A DNA stretch of 64,000 nucleotides from DASSSQ01 sp963839285. GTDB taxonomy: Bacteria; Actinomycetota; Thermoleophilia; Gaiellales; Gaiellaceae. The position numbers were made by a program, and so were the translations under genes. The notes under the pieces were generated by a model. The model had not been told where the DNA came from. It made no database searches and worked only from the letters and a program-made list of their open reading frames with translations. The stretch covers positions 10,814-74,813 of the forward strand of contig CAWIUN010000019.1 of assembly GCA_963839285.1 (NCBI GenBank). Reading direction: 5' to 3'. Below, piece by piece: positions 25,361 through 34,614 of this stretch (position 1 is the first letter of the stretch; each line of letters begins with the position of its first letter).

Positions 25361-26011
25361 AGCGTCTTGCGGACGCCGGGGCTGTTCGCGACCGACTCGA
25401 GCTGCTGCTCGAGCGAGCCGGTCCGCGCGATCTTCCCGTGCCGGAGCGGCACGACCGGGCATGACCTCGCGGCCGAGCGTGTTCTCGAGCTCGAGCGCGA
25501 GCGCGCCGTAGAGGGCGGCGGCGGCGACGACGATGCCCGCCCAGCCGGAGGCGGTCTGCCAGCCGCCGCCCCCGCCGAGCTCGTAGACCGCGCTGATCCC
25601 GAAGCGGGCCGCGGCCGCGAAGAGGACGAGCGCCGGGACGAGCGCGCTCGCCAGCTCCGCGGCGGCCGGGACGAGCAGCGCGGCGGCGGCCGCGGCGAGC
25701 ATCATCCCGAGCGCCGGGTGGTTGCCGCTGCCTGCGTTGACGAGCACGAGCCCGTAGCCGAGCCAGGTGCCGGCGAGGACGGCCGAGCCCGTGGCGGCGC
25801 CGGCGCTCCGGGCGGGGAAGGCCCAGAGCGCGGCGAGGATCTGCAGCGGGAACGGGACGCCGAGCACCGCCCAGCCCGCGAGGTGCCCGTCGGTCGCGGG
25901 CACCCAGCCGAGCTCGCTGCCGCTGACGATCGTCGAGGCGATCATCAGCCCGAGGAAGGTGAGCGGCACGGGCGAGGCGATCGGTCGGAGGTTGACCCGG
26001 GCCACGTCCAT
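25357..26011 (-). CDS. GPR1/FUN34/YaaH-like acetate uptake protein (+1 frameshift)
   Basis: About 215 residues after correction, six hydrophobic segments. SPVPLTFLGLMIASTI resembles the family's NPxPLGL motif, and SAGSGNHPALGMMLAAAAAALL fits a middle helix. At about 25455 one extra base breaks the frame; corrected, it ends VVPLRHGKIARTGSLEQQLESV and TAG. The family moves acetate/succinate across the inner membrane. The stop shares CTAG with glgP. Confidence 0.7.
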
Positions 26012-26047
26012 CTCCGTCCTGATCGCCGGGTCGGCGGCGCCGAAACG

Positions 26048-27337
26048 TCAGTGGATGCGGAGCGGAGCCCCCGCGTGACCCGCTGCGACGAGCCGCACGA
26101 GGCTGCCGCGCGCGACCCTGCCGCTCCAGCCGAGGACGCCGTTTCTCCCGGTGCGCCGCAGCGGCGTCAGCGACCGCCAGCCGTGGCGGTAGACCTGGAG
26201 CCGGTACCGCCTCGTCCGCGGCCGCCGCACCATCCCCCAGAGCGTCACGCGCGAGCCGCTCCGGGAGCGCTGCGCGAGCGGCAGCACGAAGGCGCGGAGC
26301 GCGGGCTTCGCCCGGTCGTCGACCCAGCGCAGGCCGCTCTGGAAGCCGCCCTCGTCGGGCTCGTCGCGGTAGAGGAAGTTGACCAGCACGTCGACGCGCG
26401 AGGCCAGGTAGGCGCGCATCAGGCCCTCGCTCAGGTACCGGGCCTGCTTCGCGGGCGCGACGCCGAGCCAGGGGTCGGGCGGCCGGGTCTGGTAGCCGTA
26501 CTCGGTCAGCCAGATCCTGACCGGGCCGAACCTGCTGCGCACGAGCCGCAGCAGCCGCGGCAGCGTCGCCATCGTCAGCGTGTAGCAGCTCGTGCAGCCG
26601 CCGCGGAGCGGTGTCTCGCGGGTGGGGACGAGCGGGTACGGGTTGTGCGCGTAGGCGTCGAGGTGCGCCTTCGCCTTCTTCATGCCGTAGATCCAGGCGA
26701 CGGGCGAGACGCCGCCGACGCCGCCGCGCGGTGCGCTGACGCCGCCGCCCACCTCGGCCCTGGGGATCACCTCGTGGATCGCGGCGTAGGCCGGGTTGAG
26801 CAGCTTGGCGACGTAGACGCTCGGGCGGGTCGGCCGCAGCCAGCGCGGCTGGTTCGGCTCGTTCCAGATCAGCCAGCGCCGCACCCACGGGTAGCGTTTC
26901 GCGGCGACGTGGGCGAACTGGGCCGTCCGCACGCCCGCGGTCGGGGCGTAGTTCGGCGCCCGCCCCTTGTTCGCCCACAGCGGCGTGCCCCAGATGCCGA
27001 CGATCGCCTCGATCCCGTGGCGGTGCAGGCCGCGCAGGACGGCGTCGTAGCCGTCCCAGCGGTAGGCGCCGTCGTGCTGGTCCCAGGGCCGCTTCGGCCG
27101 CCAGGTCGCGATCTTGTCCCAGCGGAGGTCGAAGCGCACGACCTGGACGCCGAGCCGCTGCAGCGTCGCCAGCCGCTCGTCGAGCGTGCCCTCGCCGTGG
27201 AGCAGCCAGGCGTCGTCCTTGAGCCCGAAGCGCAGCTTCGGGGACGCCGCGGCCGGCGGGGCGAGGCTCAGCGCGGTCGGTGCGCCGGCGGCGAGAGCGA
27301 GGACGACCACGCAGGCCGCTCGGCGGAGAAGGCTCAT
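26048..27337 (-). CDS. Secreted glycoside hydrolase-like protein (clan A TIM barrel)
   Basis: 429 residues with a signal peptide (about 1-32). A TIM-barrel glycosidase layout: TLQRLGVQVVRFDLRWDKI, GIEAIVGIWGTPLWAN, then RRWLIWNEPNQPRW with the acid/base Glu, and IWLTEYGYQTRPPD with the nucleophile Glu. This resembles GH39/GH5-like enzymes. A GGCTSCYTL loop may form a disulfide. The C-terminal 100 residues are beta-rich and Arg-rich. Substrate not determinable. It lies 36 bp upstream of the acetate-uptake-like gene. Confidence 0.75.
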   Translation of the reverse strand: MSLLRRAACVVVLALAAGAPTALSLAPPAAASPKLRFGLKDDAWLLHGEGTLDERLATLQRLGVQVVRFDLRWDKIATWRPKRPWDQHDGAYRWDGYDAVLRGLHRHGIEAIVGIWGTPLWANKGRAPNYAPTAGVRTAQFAHVAAKRYPWVRRWLIWNEPNQPRWLRPTRPSVYVAKLLNPAYAAIHEVIPRAEVGGGVSAPRGGVGGVSPVAWIYGMKKAKAHLDAYAHNPYPLVPTRETPLRGGCTSCYTLTMATLPRLLRLVRSRFGPVRIWLTEYGYQTRPPDPWLGVAPAKQARYLSEGLMRAYLASRVDVLVNFLYRDEPDEGGFQSGLRWVDDRAKPALRAFVLPLAQRSRSGSRVTLWGMVRRPRTRRYRLQVYRHGWRSLTPLRRTGRNGVLGWSGRVARGSLVRLVAAGHAGAPLRIH

Positions 27338-27442
27338 CCTTGACTGGTTTCTCGGTCGAAAGCCGGCTTCAAACCCGGGAAGTCGCGATTTCGGCACACA
27401 TCCGGCACACAGGCGTGCGGATTTCCGGCGTACCGTCAGGGC

Positions 27443-27802
27443 ATGGCCAAGCGCGAACAGGCAGAGGGCGGAGCAGGCGGAGCGGGCGGAGGGGACGGCG
27501 GGGGTGCCGCCGGCCGTGCGGAGCGCCGGGCGAAGCAGGTGGCGACGCCGTGGGGGCCCGCCGAGCTCGTCGAGGAGGTGTCGGTGCGCCAGCAGGCCGG
27601 CGAGCGGCGCTTCGCCTCCCACGTGCAGCTGCTCGAGGGTCGCGACGGCAGCCGGCTCGTCCGCTTCGCCTACTCGACCGGCGGGACCGCGCGCCGGGGG
27701 CCCGTGACGCTGCGGGCGCGCGAGCTCGAGCGGCTGGTCGCGGCGCTCGCGGACCGGCCGCAGCTGGCGGCGCTGCTCGGCCTGGGAGGTGGTGGGGCCT
27801 AG
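27443..27802 (+). CDS. Hypothetical protein with Gly-rich N-terminus
   Basis: 119 residues. Low-complexity start (EQAEGGAGGAGGGDGGGAAGR) then a compact domain with strands VATPWGPAELVEEVSV, FASHVQLLEGRDGSRLVRFAYSTG and helix RARELERLVAALADRPQLAALLGL. The ending resembles small actinobacterial proteins of unknown function. The TAG shares CTAG (27799-27802) with the purQ stop on the opposite strand. Confidence 0.6.
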   Translation: MAKREQAEGGAGGAGGGDGGGAAGRAERRAKQVATPWGPAELVEEVSVRQQAGERRFASHVQLLEGRDGSRLVRFAYSTGGTARRGPVTLRARELERLVAALADRPQLAALLGLGGGGA

Positions 27803-28492
27803 ACGGAAGCGGCGGCCGACAACCGAACCGCGTCGATCAGGGAGGCGAGCAGCAGCGCGCCGTCGCCCGGTCCGAGCAGCGGGTCGACGGCGTGCTCCGG
27901 GATGGGGCATCAGGCCGAAGACGTTCCCGTCGGCGTTGACGACCCCGGCGACGTCGGCGACGGAGCCGTTCAGGTTCTCGCCTGCCGCGTAGCGGAGCAC
28001 GACCTGGTCGTTCGCCTCGACCTCGGCGAGCAGGTCCGGGTCGGCGAACCAGCAGCCCTCGCCGTGCTTGACCGGGATCGTCAGCGCCTGCCCGTGCCCG
28101 CAGCGCGAGGTGAACGGCGTGTCCGTCCGCTCGACGACGAGTGCGGCGTCGCGGCAGACGAAGCTCAGCGACGCGTTCGGGCGCAGCACGCCCGGGAGCA
28201 GTCGCGCCTCGCAGAGGATCTGGAAGCCGTTGCAGATCCCGAGCACGAGCCCGCCCTCGGCGGCGAAGCGGGTGACCGCCGCCATCACGGGCGAGAAGCG
28301 GGCGATCGCGCCGCAGCGCAGGTAGTCGCCGAAGGAGAAGCCGCCCGGCAGCAGGACGGCGCCGACGTCGGGGAGCTCCGGCTCGGCGTGCCAGACCCGG
28401 ACGGGCTCGCCGCCGAGAGCGTTCAGCGCCCAGACCGCGTCGTGGTCGTCGTTGGAGCCCGGGAAGCTGACGACGGCGATCCGCTCGCTCAC
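27799..28492 (-). CDS. purQ: Phosphoribosylformylglycinamidine synthase subunit PurQ (+1 frameshift)
   Basis: Glutamine amidotransferase subunit of FGAM synthase. [19 protein letters not shown] start, [18 protein letters not shown], nucleophile Cys in [20 protein letters not shown], and [10 protein letters not shown]. Near 27905 one extra C breaks the frame in LMPHPGA; corrected it reads [24 protein letters not shown] with the catalytic His/Glu and ends at the TAG at 27799. GTG start overlaps the purS stop. Last gene of the pur operon; purL is not in the window. Confidence 0.88.
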
Positions 28493-28734
28493 GACCGCTC
28501 CCCGAGCACGATCTCGTAGCTCTCGATCAGCGGGTTCGCGAGCAGCTGCTCGCACATCGCCTCGACCTGCTCGCGGGCGCGGGCGCCGTCCGCCTCGTCG
28601 ACCTCGAGGTCGATCACGCGGCCGACGCGGGCGCCGCCGACCTCGAAGCCGAGGTGGCGGAGCGAGGTCTCGACCGCCTCGCCCTGCGGGTCGAGGATGC
28701 CTGCCTTCGGGCGGACGAGCACGGTCGCCCTCAC
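28489..28734 (-). CDS. purS: Phosphoribosylformylglycinamidine synthase subunit PurS
   Basis: 81 residues, the usual length. [27 protein letters not shown], then [11 protein letters not shown] and [13 protein letters not shown] match PurS. The small dimeric subunit bridges PurQ and PurL for ammonia channeling. GTG start overlaps the purC stop (GTGA) and its stop overlaps the purQ start, so the three genes are tightly coupled. Confidence 0.92.
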   Translation of the reverse strand: MRATVLVRPKAGILDPQGEAVETSLRHLGFEVGGARVGRVIDLEVDEADGARAREQVEAMCEQLLANPLIESYEIVLGERS

Positions 28735-29595
28735 CGGAGCACGACCTCGGGGTCGGCGAGATAGGCGTCGAACTCGATCCCCGTCAGCGTCTCGAACGCC
28801 TCGACGTAGCGGGCGCGCGTCCCGGCGACGACCTCGTCCGGAAGCTCCGGGCCCGGGCGGCGTCTTCTCCCAGCCGAGCGACTCGCAGTAGTCGCGGACG
28901 AACTGCTTGTCGAACGACGGCTGCGGGCCGCCGGGCGTGTACTCCTCGGCGGGCCAGAAGCGCGAGGAGTCGGGCGTGAAGGCCTCGTCGGCGAGCACGA
29001 GCGTGCCGTCGGCGTCGACGCCGAACTCGAGCTTCGTGTCGGCGAGGACGATCCCGCGCGCGGCCGCGTAGTCGGAGGCGAAGCGGTAGAGCTCGAGCGA
29101 GACGCGCTCGACCTCCTCGAAGCGCTCCTCGCCGACGAGCTCGACCGCCCTCGCGCGGTCGATGTTCTCGTCGTGCCCCTCCTGCGCCTTGGTCGAGGGC
29201 GTGAAGATCGGCTCCGGCAGCTGCGCCGACTCGACCAGGCCGGCCGGCAGCGCGTGCCCGCAGACGGCCCCGGTCGCGCGGTAGTCCTTCCAGCCGGAGC
29301 CGGAGAGGTAGCCGCGGACGACGCACTCGATCGGCAGCATCGCGAGGCGCCTGCACTCGGTCGAGCGGCCGTCCGCGCGCAGCCCGAGCAGGTGGTTGGC
29401 GACGAGCGGCCTCGTGCGGGCGAACCAGAAGCCGGAGAGGCCGGTCAGGACGCGGCCCTTGTCCGGGATCTCGGTCGGGAGCACGACGTCGAAGGTCGAG
29501 ATCCGGTCGGAGGCGACGAGCAGCAGGCGCTCGTCGTCGAGGGCGTAGATCTCGCGGACCTTCCCGCTGGCGACGTGGGCCGCGGCCTCAGGCAT
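28731..29595 (-). CDS. purC: SAICAR synthase PurC (+1 frameshift)
   Basis: Joins CAIR and aspartate with ATP. Seen: [79 protein letters not shown] and [15 protein letters not shown]. Near 28857 one extra C breaks the frame after WEKTPPGP; corrected, [19 protein letters not shown] ends at the TGA at 28731. The ATG lies inside an 8-bp overlap, ATGCCTGA, with purB. About 287 residues. Confidence 0.9.
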
Positions 29596-30913
29596 GGGCG
29601 GGTTCCTCCTTCCCGACGAGCGCGCGGAGGCGCCCGAAGACGGTGTCGACGTGTCGGACGGTGGCGTCGAGGTCGAAGACCTCGTCCAGTGCTGCCGCGT
29701 CGAGGCGGGCCGCGATCGCCGGGTCGGCGCGCACGAGCTCGACGAAGTCGCGCTCCTCGTCCCAGGCGCGCATCGCGTGCGCCTGCACGAGCCGGTAGGC
29801 CTCGTCGCGGGCGAGCCCCGCCTCGACGAGCGCGAGCAGCAGCCGGTGGCTGAAGAAGAGGTTGTGGCTCGCCTGCAGGTTCCGCCGCATCCGCTCCGGG
29901 TAGACGACGAGCCCCTCGACGATCCAGGCGAAGCGGTCGAGCATGTAGTCGAGCGCCAGGAACGCGTCGGGAAGCACGACCCGCTCGGCCGACGACTGCG
30001 AGATGTCGCGCTCGTGCCAGAGCGGCACGTTCTCGAGCCCGACGAGCGCGGCCGCGCGGACGACGCGCGCGAGGCCGCAGATCCGCTCCGCGACCTTCGG
30101 GTTGCGCTTGTGCGGCATCGCCGACGACCCCTTCATGCCGCTCCCGAACGGCTCCTCGACCTCGCGCACCTCGGTGCGGGCGAGGTGGCGGATCTCGACC
30201 GCGAACCGCTCGAGCGAGGTCGCGCAGAGCGCGAGCGCGTTCAGCAGCTCGGCGTGCCGGTCGCGCGCGACCACCTGCGTCGAGAGCGGGTCCGGCTCGA
30301 GCCCGAGACGCTCGCAGGCGACCCGCTCGACCTCGGGGTCGATGCCGGCGTAGGTCCCGACCGTGCCCGAGAGCTGCCCGACGCGGTTCGCCTCGAGCGC
30401 GGCCCGCAGGCGCGTGCGCGACCGGTCGAGCTCGAAGACCCAGCCCGCGAGCTTCCAGCCGAAGGTGATCGGCTCGGCGTGGATGCCGTGGGAGCGCCCG
30501 ATCTGGATCGTCGTCCGGTGCTCCTCCGCGCGGCGGGCGACGGCGTCGACCGCGCGGTCGACCCCCTCGAGCACGAGCCGGCCGGCCTCGCCGATCTGGA
30601 GCGAGAGCGCCGTGTCGACGACGTCGGAGGAGGTGAGCCCGAAGTGCACCCAGCGGCCCTCGGGCCCGAGCTGCTCGGCGACCGCGTCGACGAAGGCCGC
30701 CGTGTCGTGGTCGGTCGTCCGCTCGATCTCCGCGACGCGCGCCGGCGTCGGCGGCACGGCGCCGGCCCTGATCGCCGCGACGTCCTCGGCGGGGACGGCG
30801 CCGACCTCGGCCCAGCCGTCGAGGGCCGCCAGCTCCACCTCCAGCCAGTGCCGCAGCTTGCCCTCGTCCGACCAGACAGCGGCCATGGCGGGACGGGAGT
30901 AGCGCGCGATCAC
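29588..30913 (-). CDS. purB: Adenylosuccinate lyase
   Basis: 441 residues. Fumarase/aspartase superfamily: [40 protein letters not shown] (catalytic His region) and the signature [17 protein letters not shown]. It acts twice in purine synthesis, releasing fumarate from SAICAR and adenylosuccinate. GTG start at 30913; 22 bp separate it from the M20 peptidase upstream; the stop overlaps purC by 8 bp. Confidence 0.92.
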   Translation of the reverse strand: MIARYSRPAMAAVWSDEGKLRHWLEVELAALDGWAEVGAVPAEDVAAIRAGAVPPTPARVAEIERTTDHDTAAFVDAVAEQLGPEGRWVHFGLTSSDVVDTALSLQIGEAGRLVLEGVDRAVDAVARRAEEHRTTIQIGRSHGIHAEPITFGWKLAGWVFELDRSRTRLRAALEANRVGQLSGTVGTYAGIDPEVERVACERLGLEPDPLSTQVVARDRHAELLNALALCATSLERFAVEIRHLARTEVREVEEPFGSGMKGSSAMPHKRNPKVAERICGLARVVRAAALVGLENVPLWHERDISQSSAERVVLPDAFLALDYMLDRFAWIVEGLVVYPERMRRNLQASHNLFFSHRLLLALVEAGLARDEAYRLVQAHAMRAWDEERDFVELVRADPAIAARLDAAALDEVFDLDATVRHVDTVFGRLRALVGKEEPAHA

Positions 30914-30935
30914 TGCCGTGCAGTCTAGTGAGGGC

Positions 30936-32045
30936 TCAGGAGGGCGCCCCGCAGAAGCCGCGGGCGACCTCGACGAGCACGTCGAGCACCCGCTGCACCG
31001 ACGGCAGGTCGACCCACTCGACCTCGGCGTGGGCGCCGTCGCCCGAGGGCCCGAAGAGCACCGTCGGGATGCCTGCGGCGCCGAGCAGCGCCGCGTCCGT
31101 CCAGAACGGCGCCCCGGCCGGCTCGGTCCCCGCGGCGGCCGTCAGCAGTCGGACGACGTCGGCGTCCGGGTCGCACTCGTAGGCCTCGCGCGCGATCCCG
31201 ACGCGCACGTCGGCGTCGCAGCCCGAGAGCGCGGCGGCGAGGTCGCGCTCGACGTCGGCGCGCGTCTCGCCGGGCAGCGTCCGCCGCTCGCCCGCGAGCA
31301 GGCAGCGGGCCGGGTAGCTCGAGAGCTCCTGGCCGCCCTCGACGAGCGAGCAGTGCATCGTGCCCGGCCCGAGCAGCGGGTGGGCAGGCGCCCCGGCCAC
31401 CCGCTCCGCCTCGTCCGCCAGCGCGACGATCGCCGGTCCCATCTTCGCGATCGCGTCGACGCCGAGGTCGGGACGCGAGCCGTGCGCGGCGACGCCGCTC
31501 GTCTCGACCTCGAAGCCGACGAAGCCGCGGTGGGCGACGGCGACGGCCAGGTCGGTCGGCTCCGGGATCACGGCCGCGTCGGCCCGCACCTCCCGCACGA
31601 GCGCCTCCGTGCCGAGGCTCCCGAGCTCCTCGTCGGCCACCGCCGCGACGACCACGTCGCCGGCGAGCCCCGCCTGGAGCGCGGCCCGCCCGGCGAGCAT
31701 GATCGCCGCGAGCCCCGCCTTCATGTCGTAGGCGCCGCGGCCGTAGAGCCGGTCGCCCTCGATCCGGGGCTCGAACGGCCGCTCCATGCCGGCGACGCCG
31801 ACGGTGTCGAGGTGCGCGTTCAGGAGCAGCGTCCTGCCGCCGCCGCTTCCCCGGGCGACGCCGACGACGTTCGGACGCCCGGGCGCCGCCTCGCTCAGCC
31901 GCGTCTCGAGCCCCGCCGCGTGCAGCCAGCGCTCGACGAGGCGGGCGACCGCCCGCTCGCCGGCCCCGCCCGGGACGAGGTCGGGGTTGACGGAGTCGAT
32001 CGCGACGAGCTCCTCGACGAGGGAGACGAGCTCGCGGTCAGGCAC
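30936..32045 (-). CDS. M20 family metallopeptidase (ArgE/DapE-like)
   Basis: 369 residues. Zinc-site motifs LLLNAHLDTVG, GRGAYDMKAGLAA, AVADEELGSLGTEALV, VIPEPTDLAVAVAHRG and GPSGDGAHAEVEWVDL. The insert domain is near 160-280. Members deacylate or hydrolyse N-acyl amino acids or dipeptides. It sits inside the purine operon, overlapping the purE stop by 8 bp (GTGCCTGA). The specific substrate, and any link to purine metabolism, is unknown. Confidence 0.85.
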   Translation of the reverse strand: MPDRELVSLVEELVAIDSVNPDLVPGGAGERAVARLVERWLHAAGLETRLSEAAPGRPNVVGVARGSGGGRTLLLNAHLDTVGVAGMERPFEPRIEGDRLYGRGAYDMKAGLAAIMLAGRAALQAGLAGDVVVAAVADEELGSLGTEALVREVRADAAVIPEPTDLAVAVAHRGFVGFEVETSGVAAHGSRPDLGVDAIAKMGPAIVALADEAERVAGAPAHPLLGPGTMHCSLVEGGQELSSYPARCLLAGERRTLPGETRADVERDLAAALSGCDADVRVGIAREAYECDPDADVVRLLTAAAGTEPAGAPFWTDAALLGAAGIPTVLFGPSGDGAHAEVEWVDLPSVQRVLDVLVEVARGFCGAPS

Positions 32046-32439
32046 CGAGGATGCGGGCCGCGAGGACGGCGGCGTTCTTGGCGTTGTCGACGCCCACGGT
32101 CGCGACGGGCACGCCCGGCGGCATCTGCACGATCGAGAGCAGCGCGTCGAGCCCGTCGAGCACGGACTTCGAGGAGCGGAGCGGGACGCCGACCACCGGC
32201 AGGTCCGTGTGCGCGGCGACGACGCCGGGCAGCGCGGCGGCGAGCCCGGCCCCGCAGACGAGCACCCGCAGCCCGCGCCCGCGGGCGGTCCGCGCGTACT
32301 CGGCGACCGCGTCGGGATCCCGGTGCGCCGACCGCACCTCGAACTCCCAGTCGATCCCGCGCGCGTCGAGCTCGTCGAGCGCGGCCTGCATCCGCTCCCG
32401 GTCGGATTCCGAGCCGACCAGGATCCCCACCTCAGGCAT
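32038..32439 (-). CDS. purE: N5-carboxyaminoimidazole ribonucleotide mutase
   Basis: 133 residues. Class I PurE: VGILVGSESDRERMQAALDELDARG, EVRSAHRDPDAVAEYA (substrate His), LRVLVCGAGLAAALPGVVAAHTDLPVVGVPL and LLSIVQMPPGVPVATVGVDNAKNAA. Converts N5-CAIR to CAIR, implying a purK elsewhere. The ATG is inside ATGCCTGA overlapping purD, and its stop overlaps the M20 gene in the same way. Confidence 0.93.
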   Translation of the reverse strand: MPEVGILVGSESDRERMQAALDELDARGIDWEFEVRSAHRDPDAVAEYARTARGRGLRVLVCGAGLAAALPGVVAAHTDLPVVGVPLRSSKSVLDGLDALLSIVQMPPGVPVATVGVDNAKNAAVLAARILGA

Positions 32440-33643
32440 GCACCACCTCCGCGATGTCGGTTCGATGGCGGGCGCCGGCGAACCCGATCGACCCGACGCC
32501 CGCGTAGGCGCGCTCCCGCGCCGCCGCGAGGTCGGGCCCGACGCCCGTGACGTTGAGCACGCGGCCGCCGTTCGTGACCAGCCGGCCTTCGTAGAGCGCC
32601 GTGCCCGCGTGGAAGACGAGCGCGCCCGCGGCCTCCGCCGCCTCGATGCCGGTGATCGGCGTCCCGCGGTCGCCGGCGGCCGGGTAGCCGCCCGCGGCGA
32701 TCGTGACCGTGACGGCGGCGTCGTCGCCGGCGGCGAGCTCGGTCTCGCGCAGGTCGCCGGTCGCGGCCGCCCAGAGCGCCGTCAGCAGGTCGCCCTCGAG
32801 CCGCGGCAGGATCGACTGCGTCTCGGGATCGCCGAAGCGGCAGTTGAACTCGAGCACCTTCGGCCCGTCGGCGGTCAGCATCAGGCCGGCGTAGAGCAGC
32901 CCGACGAAGGGGCTGCCGCGCTCCGCGAGCTCCGCCAGCACCGGCTCGTGCACCTGCTCGACGAGCGCCTGCGCCTCGGCCGCGCCGACCCCGGGCACGG
33001 GCGAGAAGGAGCCCATGCCGCCCGTGTTCGGCCCGCGGTCGCCGTCCTCGAGCCGCTTGTAGTCCTGGGCCGGGGCGAGCGGCACGGCCCGGCTGCCGTC
33101 GCAGAGCGCGAAGACCGAGAGCTCGTCTCCCTCGAGCAGCTCTTCGATCACGTACGGCCCGCCGAGCGCGGCGACCGCCCGCAGCCCTGCGTCGAGCTCC
33201 TCGGCGGTCGTGCAGACGAAGACGCCCTTGCCGGCGGCGAGCCCGTCGGCCTTGAGCACGCAGGGCACGCGTGCGACCGCGAGCGTCTCCGCGGTCGGGA
33301 CGCCGGTCGAGCGCAGCACCTCCTTCGCGAAGAGCTTCGACCCCTCGATCGCGGCTGCGTCGCGGCCGGGGCCGAAGACCGCGATCCCGGCACGCCGGAG
33401 CAGGTCGGCGACGCCGAGGACGAGCGGCCCCTCCGGCCCGACGACGACGAGGTCGATCCGCGTCTCCTGGCAGAGCGCGAGCAGGCCCTCGCCGTCCTCC
33501 GCCCGGACGAGATGGCAGTCCCCGAGCCGCGCGATCCCCGGGTTGCCCGGCGCCGCGTGCAGCTCGCTCAGGCGCGGGCTCGACGCGAGGCTCCGGGCGA
33601 GTGCGTGCTCGCGCCCGCCGGAGCCGACCAGGAGGACCTTCAC
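32432..33643 (-). CDS. purD: Phosphoribosylamine--glycine ligase
   Basis: 403 residues from the GTG at 33643. ATP-grasp ligase: VLLVGSGGREHALARSLA, APGNPGIA, VVGPEGPLVLGVAD, VLKADGLAAGKGVFVC and FVGLLYAGLMLTADGPKVLEFNCRFGDPETQ, the family signature. First gene of the purine operon; 57 bp separate it from the divergent AEC transporter, so the promoter must lie there. No riboswitch-sized leader is present. Confidence 0.93.
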   Translation of the reverse strand: MKVLLVGSGGREHALARSLASSPRLSELHAAPGNPGIARLGDCHLVRAEDGEGLLALCQETRIDLVVVGPEGPLVLGVADLLRRAGIAVFGPGRDAAAIEGSKLFAKEVLRSTGVPTAETLAVARVPCVLKADGLAAGKGVFVCTTAEELDAGLRAVAALGGPYVIEELLEGDELSVFALCDGSRAVPLAPAQDYKRLEDGDRGPNTGGMGSFSPVPGVGAAEAQALVEQVHEPVLAELAERGSPFVGLLYAGLMLTADGPKVLEFNCRFGDPETQSILPRLEGDLLTALWAAATGDLRETELAAGDDAAVTVTIAAGGYPAAGDRGTPITGIEAAEAAGALVFHAGTALYEGRLVTNGGRVLNVTGVGPDLAAARERAYAGVGSIGFAGARHRTDIAEVVHA

Positions 33644-33700
33644 CCGCGCGAGTCTACTCGGCGCTGCGGCGGGATCCCGCGGCGCGGCTACGCTGGGCGG

Positions 33701-34605
33701 GTGACGCTCCCGCTGCTCCTGCTCTCGCTCCTCGCCGGCCTCGCCCTGCAGCGGCTCGCCGCCGGCACGGCGGTCCGGAACGCCGTCTGGGGCGTCTTCT
33801 TCTGGGCCGTCTCGCCGGCGCTCGTGCTCGTCACCTTCCTGGAGCTCCAGCTCGGCCGCCGCATCCTGCTCGCGCTCGCCGCCGCGGTGCTCGCGACCTG
33901 GCTCGTCGTGGCGGCGGGCTACGTCTACGCCCGGCTCGTCGCCCGCGAGCGGGACGAGCGCGGCGCGCTGATGCTCGCGGCGGGCTGGGCCAACACCGGC
34001 TACGTCGGCTACCCGCTCGCGCTGCTCGCGTTCGGCCCGCACGGGCTCGCGCTCGCCGTCCTCTACGACCGGCTGGCGTGGCTCGTCCCGGCGAGCTCGA
34101 TCTCGGTCACCGTCGGCAGGCTCTTCGGCCGCCGCGCGACCGCCGAGCCCGACGGCCCGGTCGCGGCTCCGCGCCCTGCTCCTGAATCCGCCGCTGCTCG
34201 CGCTCGTCGCGGCGCTCGTGCTGCGCTCGCGCGGGGTCGAGCTGCCGGCGGCGGCGACCGATCCGCGACGTCTCCGCGGCGCTCGTCGGGCCGTTCGGGT
34301 TCCTGCTGCTCGGGCTCTCGCTCTCCTTCGAGCCCGTCGTCCACGCGGCCGACGAGGTGCGGCGCGCGCTCGGGGCGCTCGCGATCCGCTTCGCCGGCGG
34401 GCCGCTGGCGCTGCTCGCGACCGGCTCCCTGCTCGGCGCGCAGGTGCCGCACGTCTGGTTCATGCTCGCGGCGATGCCGCCCGCCTTCAACATCCTCGTC
34501 GTCGCCCGGGTCTACGACGTCAGGCCGGCGCTGGCGCGGCTGCTCGTCGTCGGCGCGACCCTGCCGGCGGTCGCCGTCGTCGCGCTCGTCTCGGCGCTCC
34601 ACTAG
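33701..34605 (+). CDS. AEC (auxin efflux carrier) family transporter (two +1 frameshifts)
   Basis: Ten-helix-type carrier. N-terminal half from the GTG at 33701: LLLLSLLAGLALQRLAAG, ALMLAAGWANTGYVGYPLALLAFG (conserved N-x-G-Y/G-x-P unit). One extra base near 34165 and another near 34263 break the frame. The corrected middle reads LLLNPPLLALVAALVLRSRG and IRDVSAALVGPFGFLLLGLSL, and the end LAAMPPAFNILVVARVY runs to the TAG at 34603. Substrate unknown. Confidence 0.75.
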
Positions 34606-34614
34606 CCTCCGCGC

